Counted from the first letter of the stretch, positions 8,968-18,985 are shown. The stretch is DNA of 64,000 nt from Candidatus Kapaibacterium sp. (GCA_028284775.1 JANQRB010000167.1:1-64000); one strand, 5' to 3'. Numbers and translations are program-made. Notes: generated by a model not told the origin, from the sequence alone.

Positions 8968-11900
8968 TCAGTCCGTCATTCGTTCAACCGCCACCATAAT
9001 GGATTCGCCATTAATCGAGAGGTCGGTGCCCCGGCTGAGCGAATCGACGGTCTCCAGGTGCTCGCATAGCGTTTCGGCGCAAATATAGGCTTTCATGGCA
9101 TTAATTGCATCGCTAATCGACGGCGCTCCCTTAAAGTCGATTTTTACCCTGTCGGTAACTTCAAAGCCGGAATCCTTGCGGATGTGCTGAATACGGCTGA
9201 CAAACTCGCGCGCCAGCCCTTCGTTAATCAGCTCCTTATCCAGCTCGGTATCGAGTGCCACAGTAAGGCTGTTCTGTGACGCGACCAACCATCCTTCGAT
9301 GTCTTCGTGAAGGATTTCGACATCTTCCGGCTCCAGGTCGATCTGCCTGCCGTTGACCTCAATCGCTACCTTACCTTCGGATTCCAATGCCCTGATGTCG
9401 GCTTCGACCATCTGACGTATGGACGCGGCAATGGATTTTGTCTCCTTGCCGAATTTTTTGCCCAGAACCGGAAAATTGGGTTTGGCGGATTTGCGGACGA
9501 TACCAGTATCGTCGCTGACATAGTCGATACCCTTGATATTGATCTCTTCCGTGATGATATCTTCCACCGACTGCACGCGTCGTCGATCCGCGGGCGAAGA
9601 CACCGGCACCAGAATGCGGCGCAATGGCTGTCGTGTTTTGATTTTCGACTTCTCGCGCAGCGAACGGGCCAGAAAGACGATTTGCTGGGCGCTCTCCATC
9701 CGGCTCTCCAGATCGGAATCAATAAGCTCTTCGGCTGGCTGAGGCAGAAGCATCAAGTGCAGCGAAAGCGGCTCGTCGGCCATCCGCAGTCGGCGATAAA
9801 TCGTCTCCGGGAGAAAGGGCGCTGCCGGTGCCATCATCGCCGCCGTTGTAATCTGCACCTGACGGAGCGTCTGATAGGCAGCCAGTTTATCCTGGTCGAC
9901 TTCGCCTTTCCAGAAACGCCGCCGATTGCGCCGTACATACCAGTTCGACACATCGTTTATCATAAACTCCTGTACCTGCCGATAGGCCCGGGTTACCTCA
10001 AACTCATCCATAAAGCGGCGATAGCTTCGGAGCACCGAATTGAGTTTCGAGAGAATCCAGCGGTCGATTTCCGGACGGGCGGCAACGGGGACCGCGGCCT
10101 CCTGTCCCGTAAAACCGTCGATGTTGGCATAGAGCGCAAAAAAGGCATAGACATTGGTCACGGAGCGGAAAAAATCGGCGATCACGGTTCGGGCAATTTC
10201 TTCGCGGCTGAATTGCGTCGGTTTCCAGGGCGGATTATTGACGAGCATATACCAGCGTACCGCGTCGGCGCCCAGGGATTCCATCACCTCGAAGGGGTTG
10301 ACCATGTTGCCCTTGGATTTGGACATCTTCTGGCCTTCCTTGTCCAGGATGAGGTCATTGACGATGATGCCCTTGAAGGCAGGTTTGTCGAAGAGGACGG
10401 TCGCGATATTATGCAGCGTATAAAACCAGCCGCGCGTCTGATCGATGCCTTCGGCGATGAAATCGGCCGGAAAGTTGCGTTCGAAATTCTCTTTATTCTC
10501 GAAGGGGTAATGCCATTGCGCGAAGGGCATACTGCCGGAGTCGAACCAAACGTCGATTGTTTCGGAAGTCCGGCGGTAGAGTTTGCCATTTCTGCGGAAC
10601 ACGATGCGATCGACGAAAGGCCGATGAAGGTCGATCTCTTCCTCGCTCGTCGCCAGCGGCACGAGACTGCCGTTCTCGTCTTCAATCAGACCTTCCCGCA
10701 ATTCGGCTATTGAACCGACGGCGAACATATCGTCGCCATCCTCACTGACCCAGATCGGCAGGGGCGTACCCCAGTATCGGTCACGTGACAGAGACCATTC
10801 TTTGACGTCTTCCAGCCAGTTGCCGAAGCGTCCCGCGCCGATTTCGGGCGGCTGCCAGCGTATAGTCCCGTTCAGCTCCATCATCCGTTCTTTGTAGTCC
10901 GGCGACTTAATGAACCAGGAGCTGCGGGCATAATAAATCAGCGGATTGCCGGTCCGCCAGCAGTGCGGATAGGAATGCAGATAGTCATTAGAGGAGCGAT
11001 AGAGTTTGTCCGCTTTTTTGAGCGCGATGACAATGTCTTTGTCGGCGCCTTCCTCGGTATGGTCGTTGTACTCGAAGGTTTTGACGGTACGCCCGGCAAA
11101 GTCGCCGGCTTCGGCGGTAAAGCGGCCGCCGGGGGTGACGGGCTGTACCAGCGGCAGCTTGTAGCGCCGGGAGAGCTCATAGTCATCAGCGCCGAACGCC
11201 GGCGCCATGTGAACGATGCCCGAGCCGTCATCGAGCGAGACGAAATCGCCTGGCAGCACGCTGAGTGCGTTCGGATGCTGTTCCGGCTGCAGGTCGACGA
11301 AGGGAAAAATCTGCTCATACCGAGCCCCGACCAGGTCCGCGCCCTTGAAACGCTCTTCGATTTCCACCTCGCCGTCAAGGACGCTCAGCCGACCTTCGGC
11401 CAGGATCAGCCGATCGACCTGCTCGATCTTGCTGTCGCCGCGTTTCAGCTTGCGTGTGTTGCGCACCAGGACATAGTCCAGATCGCTGCCGACCGCTAGC
11501 GCCACATTGGCAATCAGCGTCCAGGGCGTCGTCGTCCAGACCAGCATTGAAGCGCCGTTGAGGGCGGGAAGCGCTGCGCCGCTGAGCCGCAGCTTGATGA
11601 AGGTGCTGGGATCACGGACATCTTTGTAGCCGAGCGACACTTCGTGCGAGCTGAGTGCTGTTTCCAGAGTCGGGGACTGCGGACTGATCTTGAAGCCCTT
11701 GTAAATCAGGCCCTTGTCGAAAAATTGTTTAATCGCCCACCAGACCGATTCGACATAGTCGTTTTCGAAAGTGATATAGGCGTTGTCCATATCCACCCAA
11801 TAGCCCATGCGCCGGGTCGCTTCGGTCCAGCCGCCGCTCTGGCTGATGTTGCGCAGCACATAGTCTTTGCAGGCGTCGTTAAAACGCTGGATACCATACT

Positions 11901-12228
11901 CTTCGATCTGCTTTTTCTCGGTAATCCCCAGTTCCCGTTCTACGGACAGCTCCACCGGCAGTCCGTGCGTATCCCAACCGGCCTTGCGCAGCACCTGGTA
12001 ACCGTTCATCGTTTTGTAGCGGCACATCAAATCTTTTAAGGTGCGGGCCAGGACGTGATGAATACCGGGCCGGCCGTTTGCCGTGGGTGGACCTTCATAA
12101 AAAGTGTAGCTCGCCTGCCCCTGCCGCTCGCGCAGGGATTTACTGAAAATTTCCTGCTCCTCCCAGAATGACAGAACGTCTTTTTCCAGATCGGGATACT
12201 CGAATTTATCCGGTAGTGGCTCAAACAT
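8968..12228 (-). CDS. ileS: Isoleucyl-tRNA synthetase (eukaryote-like type 2)
   Basis: 1086 aa from ATG 12228 (MFEPLPDKFEYPD); the in-frame upstream codon at 12309 would overlap the thioesterase gene. It charges tRNA-Ile. The class I active-site signature at residues ~55-58 reads GIHH instead of HIGH, in the context ANGRPGIHHVLARTLKD, and KMSKSKGN lies near residue 633. The editing (CP1) domain is present, and the C-terminal ~380 residues are the long anticodon-binding extension of the type 2 group, without the C-terminal zinc finger of the E. coli type. Type 2 enzymes are generally less sensitive to mupirocin. It precedes the TraR/DksA-like gene on the same strand. Confidence 0.96.
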   Translation of the reverse strand: MFEPLPDKFEYPDLEKDVLSFWEEQEIFSKSLRERQGQASYTFYEGPPTANGRPGIHHVLARTLKDLMCRYKTMNGYQVLRKAGWDTHGLPVELSVERELGITEKKQIEEYGIQRFNDACKDYVLRNISQSGGWTEATRRMGYWVDMDNAYITFENDYVESVWWAIKQFFDKGLIYKGFKISPQSPTLETALSSHEVSLGYKDVRDPSTFIKLRLSGAALPALNGASMLVWTTTPWTLIANVALAVGSDLDYVLVRNTRKLKRGDSKIEQVDRLILAEGRLSVLDGEVEIEERFKGADLVGARYEQIFPFVDLQPEQHPNALSVLPGDFVSLDDGSGIVHMAPAFGADDYELSRRYKLPLVQPVTPGGRFTAEAGDFAGRTVKTFEYNDHTEEGADKDIVIALKKADKLYRSSNDYLHSYPHCWRTGNPLIYYARSSWFIKSPDYKERMMELNGTIRWQPPEIGAGRFGNWLEDVKEWSLSRDRYWGTPLPIWVSEDGDDMFAVGSIAELREGLIEDENGSLVPLATSEEEIDLHRPFVDRIVFRRNGKLYRRTSETIDVWFDSGSMPFAQWHYPFENKENFERNFPADFIAEGIDQTRGWFYTLHNIATVLFDKPAFKGIIVNDLILDKEGQKMSKSKGNMVNPFEVMESLGADAVRWYMLVNNPPWKPTQFSREEIARTVIADFFRSVTNVYAFFALYANIDGFTGQEAAVPVAARPEIDRWILSKLNSVLRSYRRFMDEFEVTRAYRQVQEFMINDVSNWYVRRNRRRFWKGEVDQDKLAAYQTLRQVQITTAAMMAPAAPFLPETIYRRLRMADEPLSLHLMLLPQPAEELIDSDLESRMESAQQIVFLARSLREKSKIKTRQPLRRILVPVSSPADRRRVQSVEDIITEEINIKGIDYVSDDTGIVRKSAKPNFPVLGKKFGKETKSIAASIRQMVEADIRALESEGKVAIEVNGRQIDLEPEDVEILHEDIEGWLVASQNSLTVALDTELDKELINEGLAREFVSRIQHIRKDSGFEVTDRVKIDFKGAPSISDAINAMKAYICAETLCEHLETVDSLSRGTDLSINGESIMVAVERMTD

Positions 12229-12305
12229 GACTATCGATTGCTCTTCAGTAGAATTCGAAAAAAATAAGCCAGAATGATACGACTTTTCGGGCACAAAATG
12301 AAATG

Positions 12306-12722
12306 TCATGCAGTCGCTGCGAGAGCCCGGCGCAGCTCTTGCGGGAGGCCGACCGCCTTGCCGCTTTCTTTGCCGACGGTGACGATGCTGCAGTAGCCTT
12401 CGCCGAGTATACAGTTATCGCGATCGCGGTGGACACTGAAGGCAAGGGTAAATGAAGCGTTGCCCAGCTTTGAGGTCCAGAGTTCGATGCGCACCAGGTC
12501 ATCGAGCAAAATCGGGGCGTGGAAATCGGCGTGAAACGACACACGCAGTGGATAAGCCTGCCAGCGGGCAAAGGTTTCGTCATTGTACTGTACGCCGCCC
12601 TCGCGCAGCATCTCCGTTTCGGCAATCTCAAACAGACGCGTGTATTTGCCGAAATACATGATGCCGGCCGTGTCCATGTCGCTCCAGCGGATGCGTTCGC
12701 TGATGCTGAATCTCTTTTTCAT
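12306..12722 (-). CDS. 4-hydroxybenzoyl-CoA thioesterase-fold acyl-CoA thioesterase (YbgC-like)
   Basis: 138 aa hotdog-fold enzyme. The motif WSDMDTAGIMYFGKYTRLFE (residues ~13-32) matches the YbgC/FcbC signature, with Asp17 as the expected catalytic aspartate. Family members hydrolyse short-chain or aromatic acyl-CoA or acyl-ACP thioesters in the cytoplasm. It lies directly upstream of ileS (77 nt from the preferred ileS start) and 86 nt after hpnE, so it is probably part of the same minus-strand transcription unit. Substrate cannot be read from sequence. Confidence 0.85.
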   Translation of the reverse strand: MKKRFSISERIRWSDMDTAGIMYFGKYTRLFEIAETEMLREGGVQYNDETFARWQAYPLRVSFHADFHAPILLDDLVRIELWTSKLGNASFTLAFSVHRDRDNCILGEGYCSIVTVGKESGKAVGLPQELRRALAATA

Positions 12723-12808
12723 GCCTGGATCCTGCCCCTCGGAATCTTCAAAGGCCCCAGCGACGATCGCCGTCCCAGCTTCGTGTCCAGGCCCGTAGTC
12801 AAAGCCAT

Positions 12809-14218
12809 TTACATTTCCAACGGTCCCCGGCTGAGTACATCAAAATAGACTGTGGTGGGTGCTCCGTCATAGTGTATCCAGCGCATTACTTCACGAGCCG
12901 CGCGGATGCCGCTCAGGGCTGCACCTTCGATGGTCGCCGGCAGCCACGTATCGGTCCAATCGCCGGCCAGCACAAAATTCTGCAGGCCCGTCAGCGGACT
13001 GGGACGCAGCGGCTCGAAGGCGGCCGTGGCCAGGAAGGTCGCAGATTTCTCCTTAATGACTGTTCCGTGCAACAGTTTAGCTGCTCGCGCCGCCGGAAAC
13101 GCGGCCCGCAATTCCCGCAAAGCCAGATCAATTATTGCGTCGGACGAGGCATTGACGATGTCATCAGCTGCGCTGACGGTAAGCGCTACATGGCCCGGGT
13201 AGCGTTGCCGCAGCTCCTCCGCTGTCTCGCAGAGTGCCCGACGATTGAACACCCATTGGATCGAGCTGCCGAGCATCGCGGTAAACTCAGTCGCAAGAAA
13301 GGAGCGGTCGAACCAGAGATAGACCGAAATGATGGGTGAAGTCTTGCAGTGCTGCAGGGCCCGGAACTCCGGCCGCTTTGCCGTTTCCGCCGGGATAACA
13401 CGCCCCAGGGATCGGGCCGGCAGGGCGGATATCACAATATCGGAGCTCAATTCGCTGCCGTCATTGAGGATGACTCCCCGGACCTTATCATCGCGGAGAA
13501 GCAGCTCGCGGACGGTAGTGTGCAGCTTCAGCGCTCCGCCCTTCGCCGCCAGCCAGTCGGGGAGAGGCGCCAGCAGCTCCGACAGGCCGCGTCGCGGAAA
13601 GAGCAGGCGCGCGGATTCTTCGTCGGCAAAGAAAGCCAGTTGCAGCACCGTCACGAAGAGTGAGGCCGCCGCTTGATCCGGACGGGCATTGAGCGTGGCA
13701 AGGATAATCGGTTCCCACAGGCGCCGGATAAGACTTTCGCTCTGTTTGTGACGCCGCAGAAACTCCTCGGCCGACATGTTTTTGCTGCGCAGCCAGCCGA
13801 TGCGCAGGCGCGCCGCCAGACGCAGTGCGAGCATTTTGTCGCGGAATGAAAGCCCCTGTAATCTGGCAATTCCGGCTGCCATACCCAGCTTACCGGGCAG
13901 CAGCGAACTATCGAGCACGGCCTGGCGGCCATCGGCCTCGGCAAAGGCCACCCGCAGTCGCCGCTGAGCCTGAAGCTGATTCCTGGTCCCAAGCGTCTCC
14001 AGCAAGTTGAGGCTGTGTTTATAGCAGCCCATCAGCAGATGCTGGCCGTTGTCGATGATTTCACCACTTGTTTTGTCCGCGAAGGAACGGACGCGCCCGC
14101 CCGGATAGGCCCGCGCATCCAGCAGCGTTACGCGTACCTTGCGTTCCGCCAGCGCCACCGCCGCCGTAATCCCGGCAATACCGGCTCCGATGATAATGCA
14201 ATGCGTCTGACCGTTCAT
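12809..14218 (-). CDS. hpnE: Hydroxysqualene dehydroxylase-like FAD oxidoreductase (HpnE)
   Basis: 469 aa from ATG 14218, which places the FAD-binding GAGIAG at residues 11-16; the longer frame from 14317 adds a Pro/Ala/Gly-rich stretch unlike the family. The protein has the amine-oxidase/phytoene-desaturase fold with IIDNGQHLLMG, which fits the squalene-associated HpnE subgroup that reduces hydroxysqualene to squalene. It could instead act on a carotenoid, since HpnE is close to those desaturases. The usual partners HpnC and HpnD are not in the window. It heads the minus-strand run to rluD. Confidence 0.8.
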   Translation of the reverse strand: MNGQTHCIIIGAGIAGITAAVALAERKVRVTLLDARAYPGGRVRSFADKTSGEIIDNGQHLLMGCYKHSLNLLETLGTRNQLQAQRRLRVAFAEADGRQAVLDSSLLPGKLGMAAGIARLQGLSFRDKMLALRLAARLRIGWLRSKNMSAEEFLRRHKQSESLIRRLWEPIILATLNARPDQAAASLFVTVLQLAFFADEESARLLFPRRGLSELLAPLPDWLAAKGGALKLHTTVRELLLRDDKVRGVILNDGSELSSDIVISALPARSLGRVIPAETAKRPEFRALQHCKTSPIISVYLWFDRSFLATEFTAMLGSSIQWVFNRRALCETAEELRQRYPGHVALTVSAADDIVNASSDAIIDLALRELRAAFPAARAAKLLHGTVIKEKSATFLATAAFEPLRPSPLTGLQNFVLAGDWTDTWLPATIEGAALSGIRAAREVMRWIHYDGAPTTVYFDVLSRGPLEM

Positions 14219-14373
14219 TCGTCTAGCGCCTCCAAATTTACCGCGGGGTAAACGGATGCCGCAGCTTCCTATTGCGGTGCCGGCGGGCGCCGGCGCTTTA
14301 CTCACAAAAGGTTTCACAATTGTAAAGCTTGTCTCTATATTTGTAGTTTACTTTGAAAATACAGTGTTTTTTA

Positions 14374-14457
14374 GCGGATGTGGCGGAATTGGCAGACGCG
14401 CTAGACTTAGGATCTAGTGAGGTGATACTCGTGGGAGTTCGAGTCTCCCCATCCGCA
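14374..14457 (+). tRNA. tRNA-Leu (anticodon UAG)
   Basis: 84-nt class II tRNA. Acceptor arms GCGGATG (14374-14380) and CATCCGC (14450-14456) pair fully, followed by discriminator A; CCA is not encoded. The anticodon stem is CTAGA/TCTAG with loop CTTAGGA, giving anticodon TAG. The long variable arm and the TTCGAGT T-loop fit leucine. It lies 53 nt upstream of tig on the same strand, so the two may share a transcript. Confidence 0.96.
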
Positions 14458-14510
14458 CAAGCAAGATCCGAAAGCCCTGGACATTCTTATTAAACAGGCG
14501 GAATAATATC

Positions 14511-15791
14511 GTGGATACGCAGTTTCACACGCTCGAAGGTTGTAAACGCGAAGTTGAGATAGCACTGACCAAAAACGACCTGGAACCTCACTATATCAAG
14601 GCCTACCGGGAAGCACAAAAGAGTGTGGATCTACCTGGCTTTCGCAAAGGCAAAGTGCCGTTGAATGTTGTTAAACAACGTTTCGGCAAGCAGATTCGCG
14701 ACTCTGCACTGGAAGATATCGCCAACGAAGTCTATCAATCGGTCCTTAAGGAAAACGAGCTTAAGACTATCGGACCGCCGGTACTTAAAGACATCGCCAA
14801 AGAAAACAACGGATCGGTGAAATTCACCATCAGCTATGAGGTGCATCCCGAATTCGAACTGGGCGAGTACAAGGGCTTAACGGTTGATAAGCCGGTGGTG
14901 GAAGTCAACGAGCAGTTGGTCGACGATGCCATCGAGCGCGTGACCTTTCAACACGCCAGTCTTGAAGACGCCGAGCAGGTGGAAGACGAATCATTCACCA
15001 TTGCATTCGAGCTGCGCAAGTTGGACCCGGCCAGCCAACTTCCGATAATTGGTGGCGAGGTGAAGGAAGAAGAAGTATTCCTGCGTGACGAAAATCTGGA
15101 CCCTGACTTCAAAGCCTCGTTTATGAATTCTAAAATCGGGGACACATTTAACTATAAAACCAAGACACCGGAGGATCAGGAAGAGCAGGCGGAGAGCGAG
15201 CTGTTGCACATTACGATCAAAGGCATCAAGCGGGTTGTGCCGGCCGAATTCTCCAATGATCTGGTCGAGACGATTAGCAAAGGACGCTTTTTCTCGACGG
15301 AAGAATATCGGGAACAGGTTGAAACGGAATTGCGCCAGCAGTACGACAAGCGCAGTAGCGATCTTATGCAGGAAATGCTTATCGGTAAAATCATCGATGC
15401 GCATGAGTTTGAGGCGCCGGATTCACTGGTCGTGGAGCTTATCAATGGCCGCCTGAAGGAAATGCAGGAACAAATGCCGGATAAGAAGCTGCCGCCCGAT
15501 TTTGATGTCCAGCGTTATGCTGAAAATGCCAGGCCCAGCGCCGCGCGATCCGCCAAGTGGATCCTGATTCGCGACAAAATTATCCAAAAAGAAGAACTGA
15601 AGGTCGTCAGCGAGGACTATGACAAGTTCAGCGCGGACCTGGCGGCGAAAATGCAGCTCGCTTATGATCAGATTCGGCCTATCGTGGAGACCAGCGATCA
15701 ATTCGAGTCGCAGATTCTTAACGAAAAGGTGATGAATATGCTGGTGGACTACGCCATTATCACCGAGCTTGAACAAAAACCGGAGCATTGA
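14511..15791 (+). CDS. tig: Trigger factor, ribosome-associated chaperone
   Basis: 426 aa from GTG 14511. Binds the ribosome exit tunnel and shields nascent chains. The ribosome-binding domain is clear: GFRKGKVP at residues 43-50. A FKBP-like middle domain (~150-245) is divergent, with little of the classical peptidyl-prolyl isomerase site, as is common in Bacteroidota-type trigger factors. The C-terminal ~180 residues form the helical arms. The order tRNA-Leu, tig, clpP, clpX on one strand matches a widespread protein-quality-control arrangement; clpP starts 109 nt later. Confidence 0.95.
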   Translation: MDTQFHTLEGCKREVEIALTKNDLEPHYIKAYREAQKSVDLPGFRKGKVPLNVVKQRFGKQIRDSALEDIANEVYQSVLKENELKTIGPPVLKDIAKENNGSVKFTISYEVHPEFELGEYKGLTVDKPVVEVNEQLVDDAIERVTFQHASLEDAEQVEDESFTIAFELRKLDPASQLPIIGGEVKEEEVFLRDENLDPDFKASFMNSKIGDTFNYKTKTPEDQEEQAESELLHITIKGIKRVVPAEFSNDLVETISKGRFFSTEEYREQVETELRQQYDKRSSDLMQEMLIGKIIDAHEFEAPDSLVVELINGRLKEMQEQMPDKKLPPDFDVQRYAENARPSAARSAKWILIRDKIIQKEELKVVSEDYDKFSADLAAKMQLAYDQIRPIVETSDQFESQILNEKVMNMLVDYAIITELEQKPEH

Positions 15792-15900
15792 CCGCCCTAA
15801 AGATCACGACGGCGTTCCAATCTTTTGAGAGCCGCTGCGTGTCTTCGTCGAAATCAGAGAATGTTTCAGAGCTTTTGCGAATGTAATCGGAGGACGACTC

Positions 15901-16533
15901 GTGCAGAATGTGTTAGTTCCCAATGTAATAGAGCAGACCAGCAGAGGTGAACGTGCGTACGACATTTTTTCGCGGCTGCTGAAGGATCGGATAATCTTTC
16001 TGGGCCAGGCAATCGATGACCACGTTGCGAGCGTAGTGATCGCGCAGTTTTTATTCTGCGCCAGCGAAGATCCCGACAAGGACATTTCACTCTACATCAA
16101 CTCGCCCGGCGGCAGCGTCAGTGCGGGACTGGCAATCTACGATACCATGCAATATGTGCGTTGCGACATATCGACCATTTGCGTGGGTATGGCCGCTTCG
16201 ATGGCCCAGGTTTTACTCTGCGCCGGCGCCAAGGGCAAGCGGATTGCACTGCCGCATTCGCGGATAATGATGCACCAGCCGATGGGCGGCACACAGGGGC
16301 AGGCCACTGATATTGAAATCTATACGAATGAAATGCTGCGGGTTCGCGAGCAGCTGTACAAGATCATATCGCAGCATACCGGCAAAGACGCCGACTCTAT
16401 CAAGCAGGATGCCGATCGCGACAACTATATGTCGCCGCAGCAGGCGCTTGACTACGGTCTGATTGACCGGATCCTCGTTCGCAAGGAAGATAACGGCGAG
16501 AAAAAAGACGAAGAGTCAAAAGAGGATAAATAG
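15901..16533 (+). CDS. clpP: ATP-dependent Clp protease proteolytic subunit
   Basis: 210 aa from GTG 15901. Serine peptidase that forms the tetradecameric barrel served by ClpX. The catalytic triad is complete: Ser100 in GMAASMAQ, His125 in [10 protein letters not shown] and Asp174 in DRDNYMS. The oxyanion stretch [17 protein letters not shown] is present near residue 70. The C-terminal tail is short and charged ([15 protein letters not shown]). Followed by clpX after ~150 nt on the same strand. Confidence 0.97.
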   Translation: MQNVLVPNVIEQTSRGERAYDIFSRLLKDRIIFLGQAIDDHVASVVIAQFLFCASEDPDKDISLYINSPGGSVSAGLAIYDTMQYVRCDISTICVGMAASMAQVLLCAGAKGKRIALPHSRIMMHQPMGGTQGQATDIEIYTNEMLRVREQLYKIISQHTGKDADSIKQDADRDNYMSPQQALDYGLIDRILVRKEDNGEKKDEESKEDK

Positions 16534-16682
16534 ATCGTCGCGCCGCTGCTGATATTTGCCCTAGCTTTAGCGGCATAACAGAGAGATAGACGCGGATGCC
16601 GGCTCAGGGTCAGCGGGCATCCGCATCTTTTTTTGTATCATTGATGGCGGGAAGCAATTTTCATAGTAGAGGAAGAGGCAAC

Positions 16683-17978
16683 ATGGATAATCGCGACAAT
16701 AAATTCACCGAGGAGCTTCATTGTTCGTTTTGCGGCCGATCGTCCAGTGAAGTGACGAGTATGATTGCCGGTCCGAACGTTTATATCTGTGATATCTGCA
16801 TTCAGAATTCCGTCGAAATTCTCCGCAACAACGCCTCTTCTCAGAAGCAGCCCATTTCTACCACCCGATTGCTGAAACCTTCTCAGATCAAATCAGCACT
16901 CGACGAATATGTAATTGGCCAGGATACGGCCAAACGTACGCTGGCGGTGGCCGTGTACAATCACTACAAACGCATTCAGGCGCAGGAACTGGTCGGCGCA
17001 CTCGATGACGTTGAAATCGAAAAAAGCAATATTCTTCTGCTCGGGCCCACGGGAACCGGTAAGACACTGTTGGCGCAGACACTGGCGCGCATCCTGGAAG
17101 TGCCCTTCGTCATTGCCGACGCCACGACACTGACTGAAGCCGGCTATGTGGGCGATGACGTCGAGACGGTATTGGCCCACCTGTTGCAGAATGCCGACTA
17201 CGACCTGCAGCGTGCTGAAAAAGGTATCGTCTATATCGATGAAATCGATAAAATCACCCGCAAAAGCGACTCGCCGAGTATCACCCGCGACGTATCGGGC
17301 GAAGGCGTGCAGCAGGCGCTGCTCAAACTGCTGGAAGGGACCATCGCCGGTGTTCCGCCGAAAGGCGGTCGTAAACATCCCGAGCAACCGTTGATTAATG
17401 TCAATACCAAGAATATTCTCTTCATCTGCGGCGGCGCCTTCCACGGTCTCGATAAGATTATCGCCCAGCGTTTGTCCAGCTCCAGCATCGGCTTCCTGGC
17501 GGAAGAGAACCAACGCGTCCAGGAAGATGAACGACTCTTTTTTGAGGTCGAGCCTGAAGACATGCTGCGATTCGGCTTTATTCCCGAGTTTATCGGCCGC
17601 CTGCCGGTGATCGCGTCACTGCATGCCCTGACGGACGATGCGATGGTGGATATTCTGGTGAATCCGCGCAATGCGCTGGTGAAGCAGTATCAGAAACTCT
17701 TTCTGATGGAAGGTAAGGAGCTGGACATTACCGAGGCAGCGTTGCGGGCCATCGTTAAGAAGGCAAATGATCGCAAAACGGGCGCCCGCGCTCTGCGAGG
17801 CATAATGGAAGAAATCATGATTCCCGTCATGTATCAGATTCCCGACCTTCCCGATCTGAGGAAAGTCGCCATCACCGGTGAGGTTGTCACCAGCGGCGCC
17901 GATCCCGAATTCCAGCATTCGTCTGAAGAACCGGAAGCCGGCGACGTTGATGAGACTATACCTCAGACCGGCTCCTGA
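16683..17978 (+). CDS. clpX: ATP-dependent Clp protease ATP-binding subunit ClpX
   Basis: 431 aa from ATG 16683, which has a purine-rich AGAGGAAGAGG ribosome-binding site and starts just before the zinc finger; an upstream in-frame ATG at 16596 gives an unlikely extension. The unfoldase feeds substrates to ClpP. The N-terminal zinc-binding domain has Cys14, Cys17, Cys36 and Cys39. Walker A is GPTGTGKT (121-128), the GYVG pore loop is at 154-157 and Walker B is VYIDEID (183-189). Sensor regions and the C-terminal small domain are full length. The last ~25 residues are acidic and not conserved. Confidence 0.97.
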   Translation: MDNRDNKFTEELHCSFCGRSSSEVTSMIAGPNVYICDICIQNSVEILRNNASSQKQPISTTRLLKPSQIKSALDEYVIGQDTAKRTLAVAVYNHYKRIQAQELVGALDDVEIEKSNILLLGPTGTGKTLLAQTLARILEVPFVIADATTLTEAGYVGDDVETVLAHLLQNADYDLQRAEKGIVYIDEIDKITRKSDSPSITRDVSGEGVQQALLKLLEGTIAGVPPKGGRKHPEQPLINVNTKNILFICGGAFHGLDKIIAQRLSSSSIGFLAEENQRVQEDERLFFEVEPEDMLRFGFIPEFIGRLPVIASLHALTDDAMVDILVNPRNALVKQYQKLFLMEGKELDITEAALRAIVKKANDRKTGARALRGIMEEIMIPVMYQIPDLPDLRKVAITGEVVTSGADPEFQHSSEEPEAGDVDETIPQTGS

Positions 17979-18325
17979 ATATCGACGGTCGGCGTCCATT
18001 CAAAAGATCAAGCATTCGCTTTGCAATACCTGATGGGCTGCGTCGCGCTCGCGTAGTCTGATTGACATTAGGCCGTTAATACCTTCTATGCATGGTGAAA
18101 CTCAATTGCCGGATAGTACCTGCCGATATTCCGTGACACACTGGAGAGGAGGCACTGTCAAGCACCGGGCGATGGAGGACAGGCGGGGACCATTCGTAAA
18201 ATAAATTCGATATAATTTGGCAGATTGCTAATTTTGCGCCCGAAAGCCTCGAATGGCGCTTCGCAAATTTCTCCTTCATGTCAAAAGCAGTACTTGTCAC
18301 TCATTAGTATTTTTGGAGGTATTGA
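17979..18325. other. Intergenic region upstream of the small barrel gene
   Basis: About 350 bases. I see no gene. An A/T-rich stretch (TTCGATATAATTTGG, around 18206-18220) resembles the -7 element of Bacteroidota promoters (TAnnTTTG), but the upstream TTTG box is not convincing. A strong GGAGG lies eight bases before the next start codon. Confidence 0.4.
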
Positions 18326-18835
18326 ATGAAGAAATGCGCCGTACTTTTGTTGTTCGGTCTTGCAAGTTTCGTGCTGATGCCATCACCGCATTGCATTGCC
18401 AAAGATTCGAAGTTTAGCGCCGGCGGTGGTTTTGCCTATGGCACCGGCCTCAGCAATTTCGGTCTCGAACTGCGTGGTTACTATGAGTTAGATATTAAGG
18501 AAGCCTTAATCCTCATCGTACCGGATCTTGTGTATTATTTTGGCGAAGACACCGGCTTTGAGTCCTGCGTTAACTGGCTAACATTCGATGTGATGGGGCA
18601 TTGGATTTTTGAACAATCCGAAGGTTGGTATCTTTACGCATTGGCAGGGCCCGGCTTCACAGTCGTGACCACCACCGTCGGTGACCATAGCAGGGGCAAT
18701 ACAAATATTAATTTTAATGTCGGCGCCGGGCTGGAGCGCGAAATGGACTTCGGCGGCCTGTTCGGCGAATTTCGTTTTGTGGCGAGCAGCTCCAATCAGC
18801 TTGTCTTTTCGGTCGGCGGCCGTTTCCAGCTCTAA
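18326..18835 (+). CDS. Small outer-membrane beta-barrel protein
   Basis: 169 aa with a clear signal peptide (residues 1-~25, MKKCAVLLLFGLASFVLMPS). The mature part alternates hydrophobic and polar residues in strands (GGGFAYGTGLSNFGLELRGY) and ends in a C-terminal aromatic-rich strand FSVGGRFQL typical of outer-membrane barrels of about eight strands. A good GGAGG ribosome-binding site and a strong terminator frame it as a single-gene unit. Function unknown; it may be porin-like or structural. Confidence 0.75.
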   Translation: MKKCAVLLLFGLASFVLMPSPHCIAKDSKFSAGGGFAYGTGLSNFGLELRGYYELDIKEALILIVPDLVYYFGEDTGFESCVNWLTFDVMGHWIFEQSEGWYLYALAGPGFTVVTTTVGDHSRGNTNINFNVGAGLEREMDFGGLFGEFRFVASSSNQLVFSVGGRFQL

Positions 18836-18870
18836 GCTGCGAAGACTATAGATGCATTGCTGTGTAACTA

Positions 18871-18901
18871 GCCGCCTCCAGTAAGGGAGGCGGCTTTTTT
18901 G
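18871..18901 (+). terminator. Rho-independent terminator of the barrel gene
   Basis: Perfect nine-pair stem GCCGCCTCC / GGAGGCGGC (18871-18879, 18886-18894) with a 6-nt loop, followed directly by TTTTTTT, 35 bases after the stop codon. Confidence 0.92.
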
Positions 18902-18965
18902 TGCGCTCATCGGAAGGCGTCGGGACACCACTCTGAAACATCACAATCGGCTGATCCTCCAATAA

Positions 18966-18985
18966 AGTCCGGAGGCCTCCGGACT
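18966..18985. repeat. 20-bp perfect palindrome
   Basis: AGTCCGGAGGCCTCCGGACT is its own reverse complement over all 20 bases. Related TCCGGA words recur nearby, at 19051 and 19244-19260, on both sides of the MITE-like element. It could form a cruciform or bind a dimeric protein; no regulator is evident. Confidence 0.7.

Noticed and set aside
9307-10713. 468-codon plus-strand frame
   Set aside because: Lies wholly antisense to ileS, whose protein is clearly conserved; the frame shows no family features.
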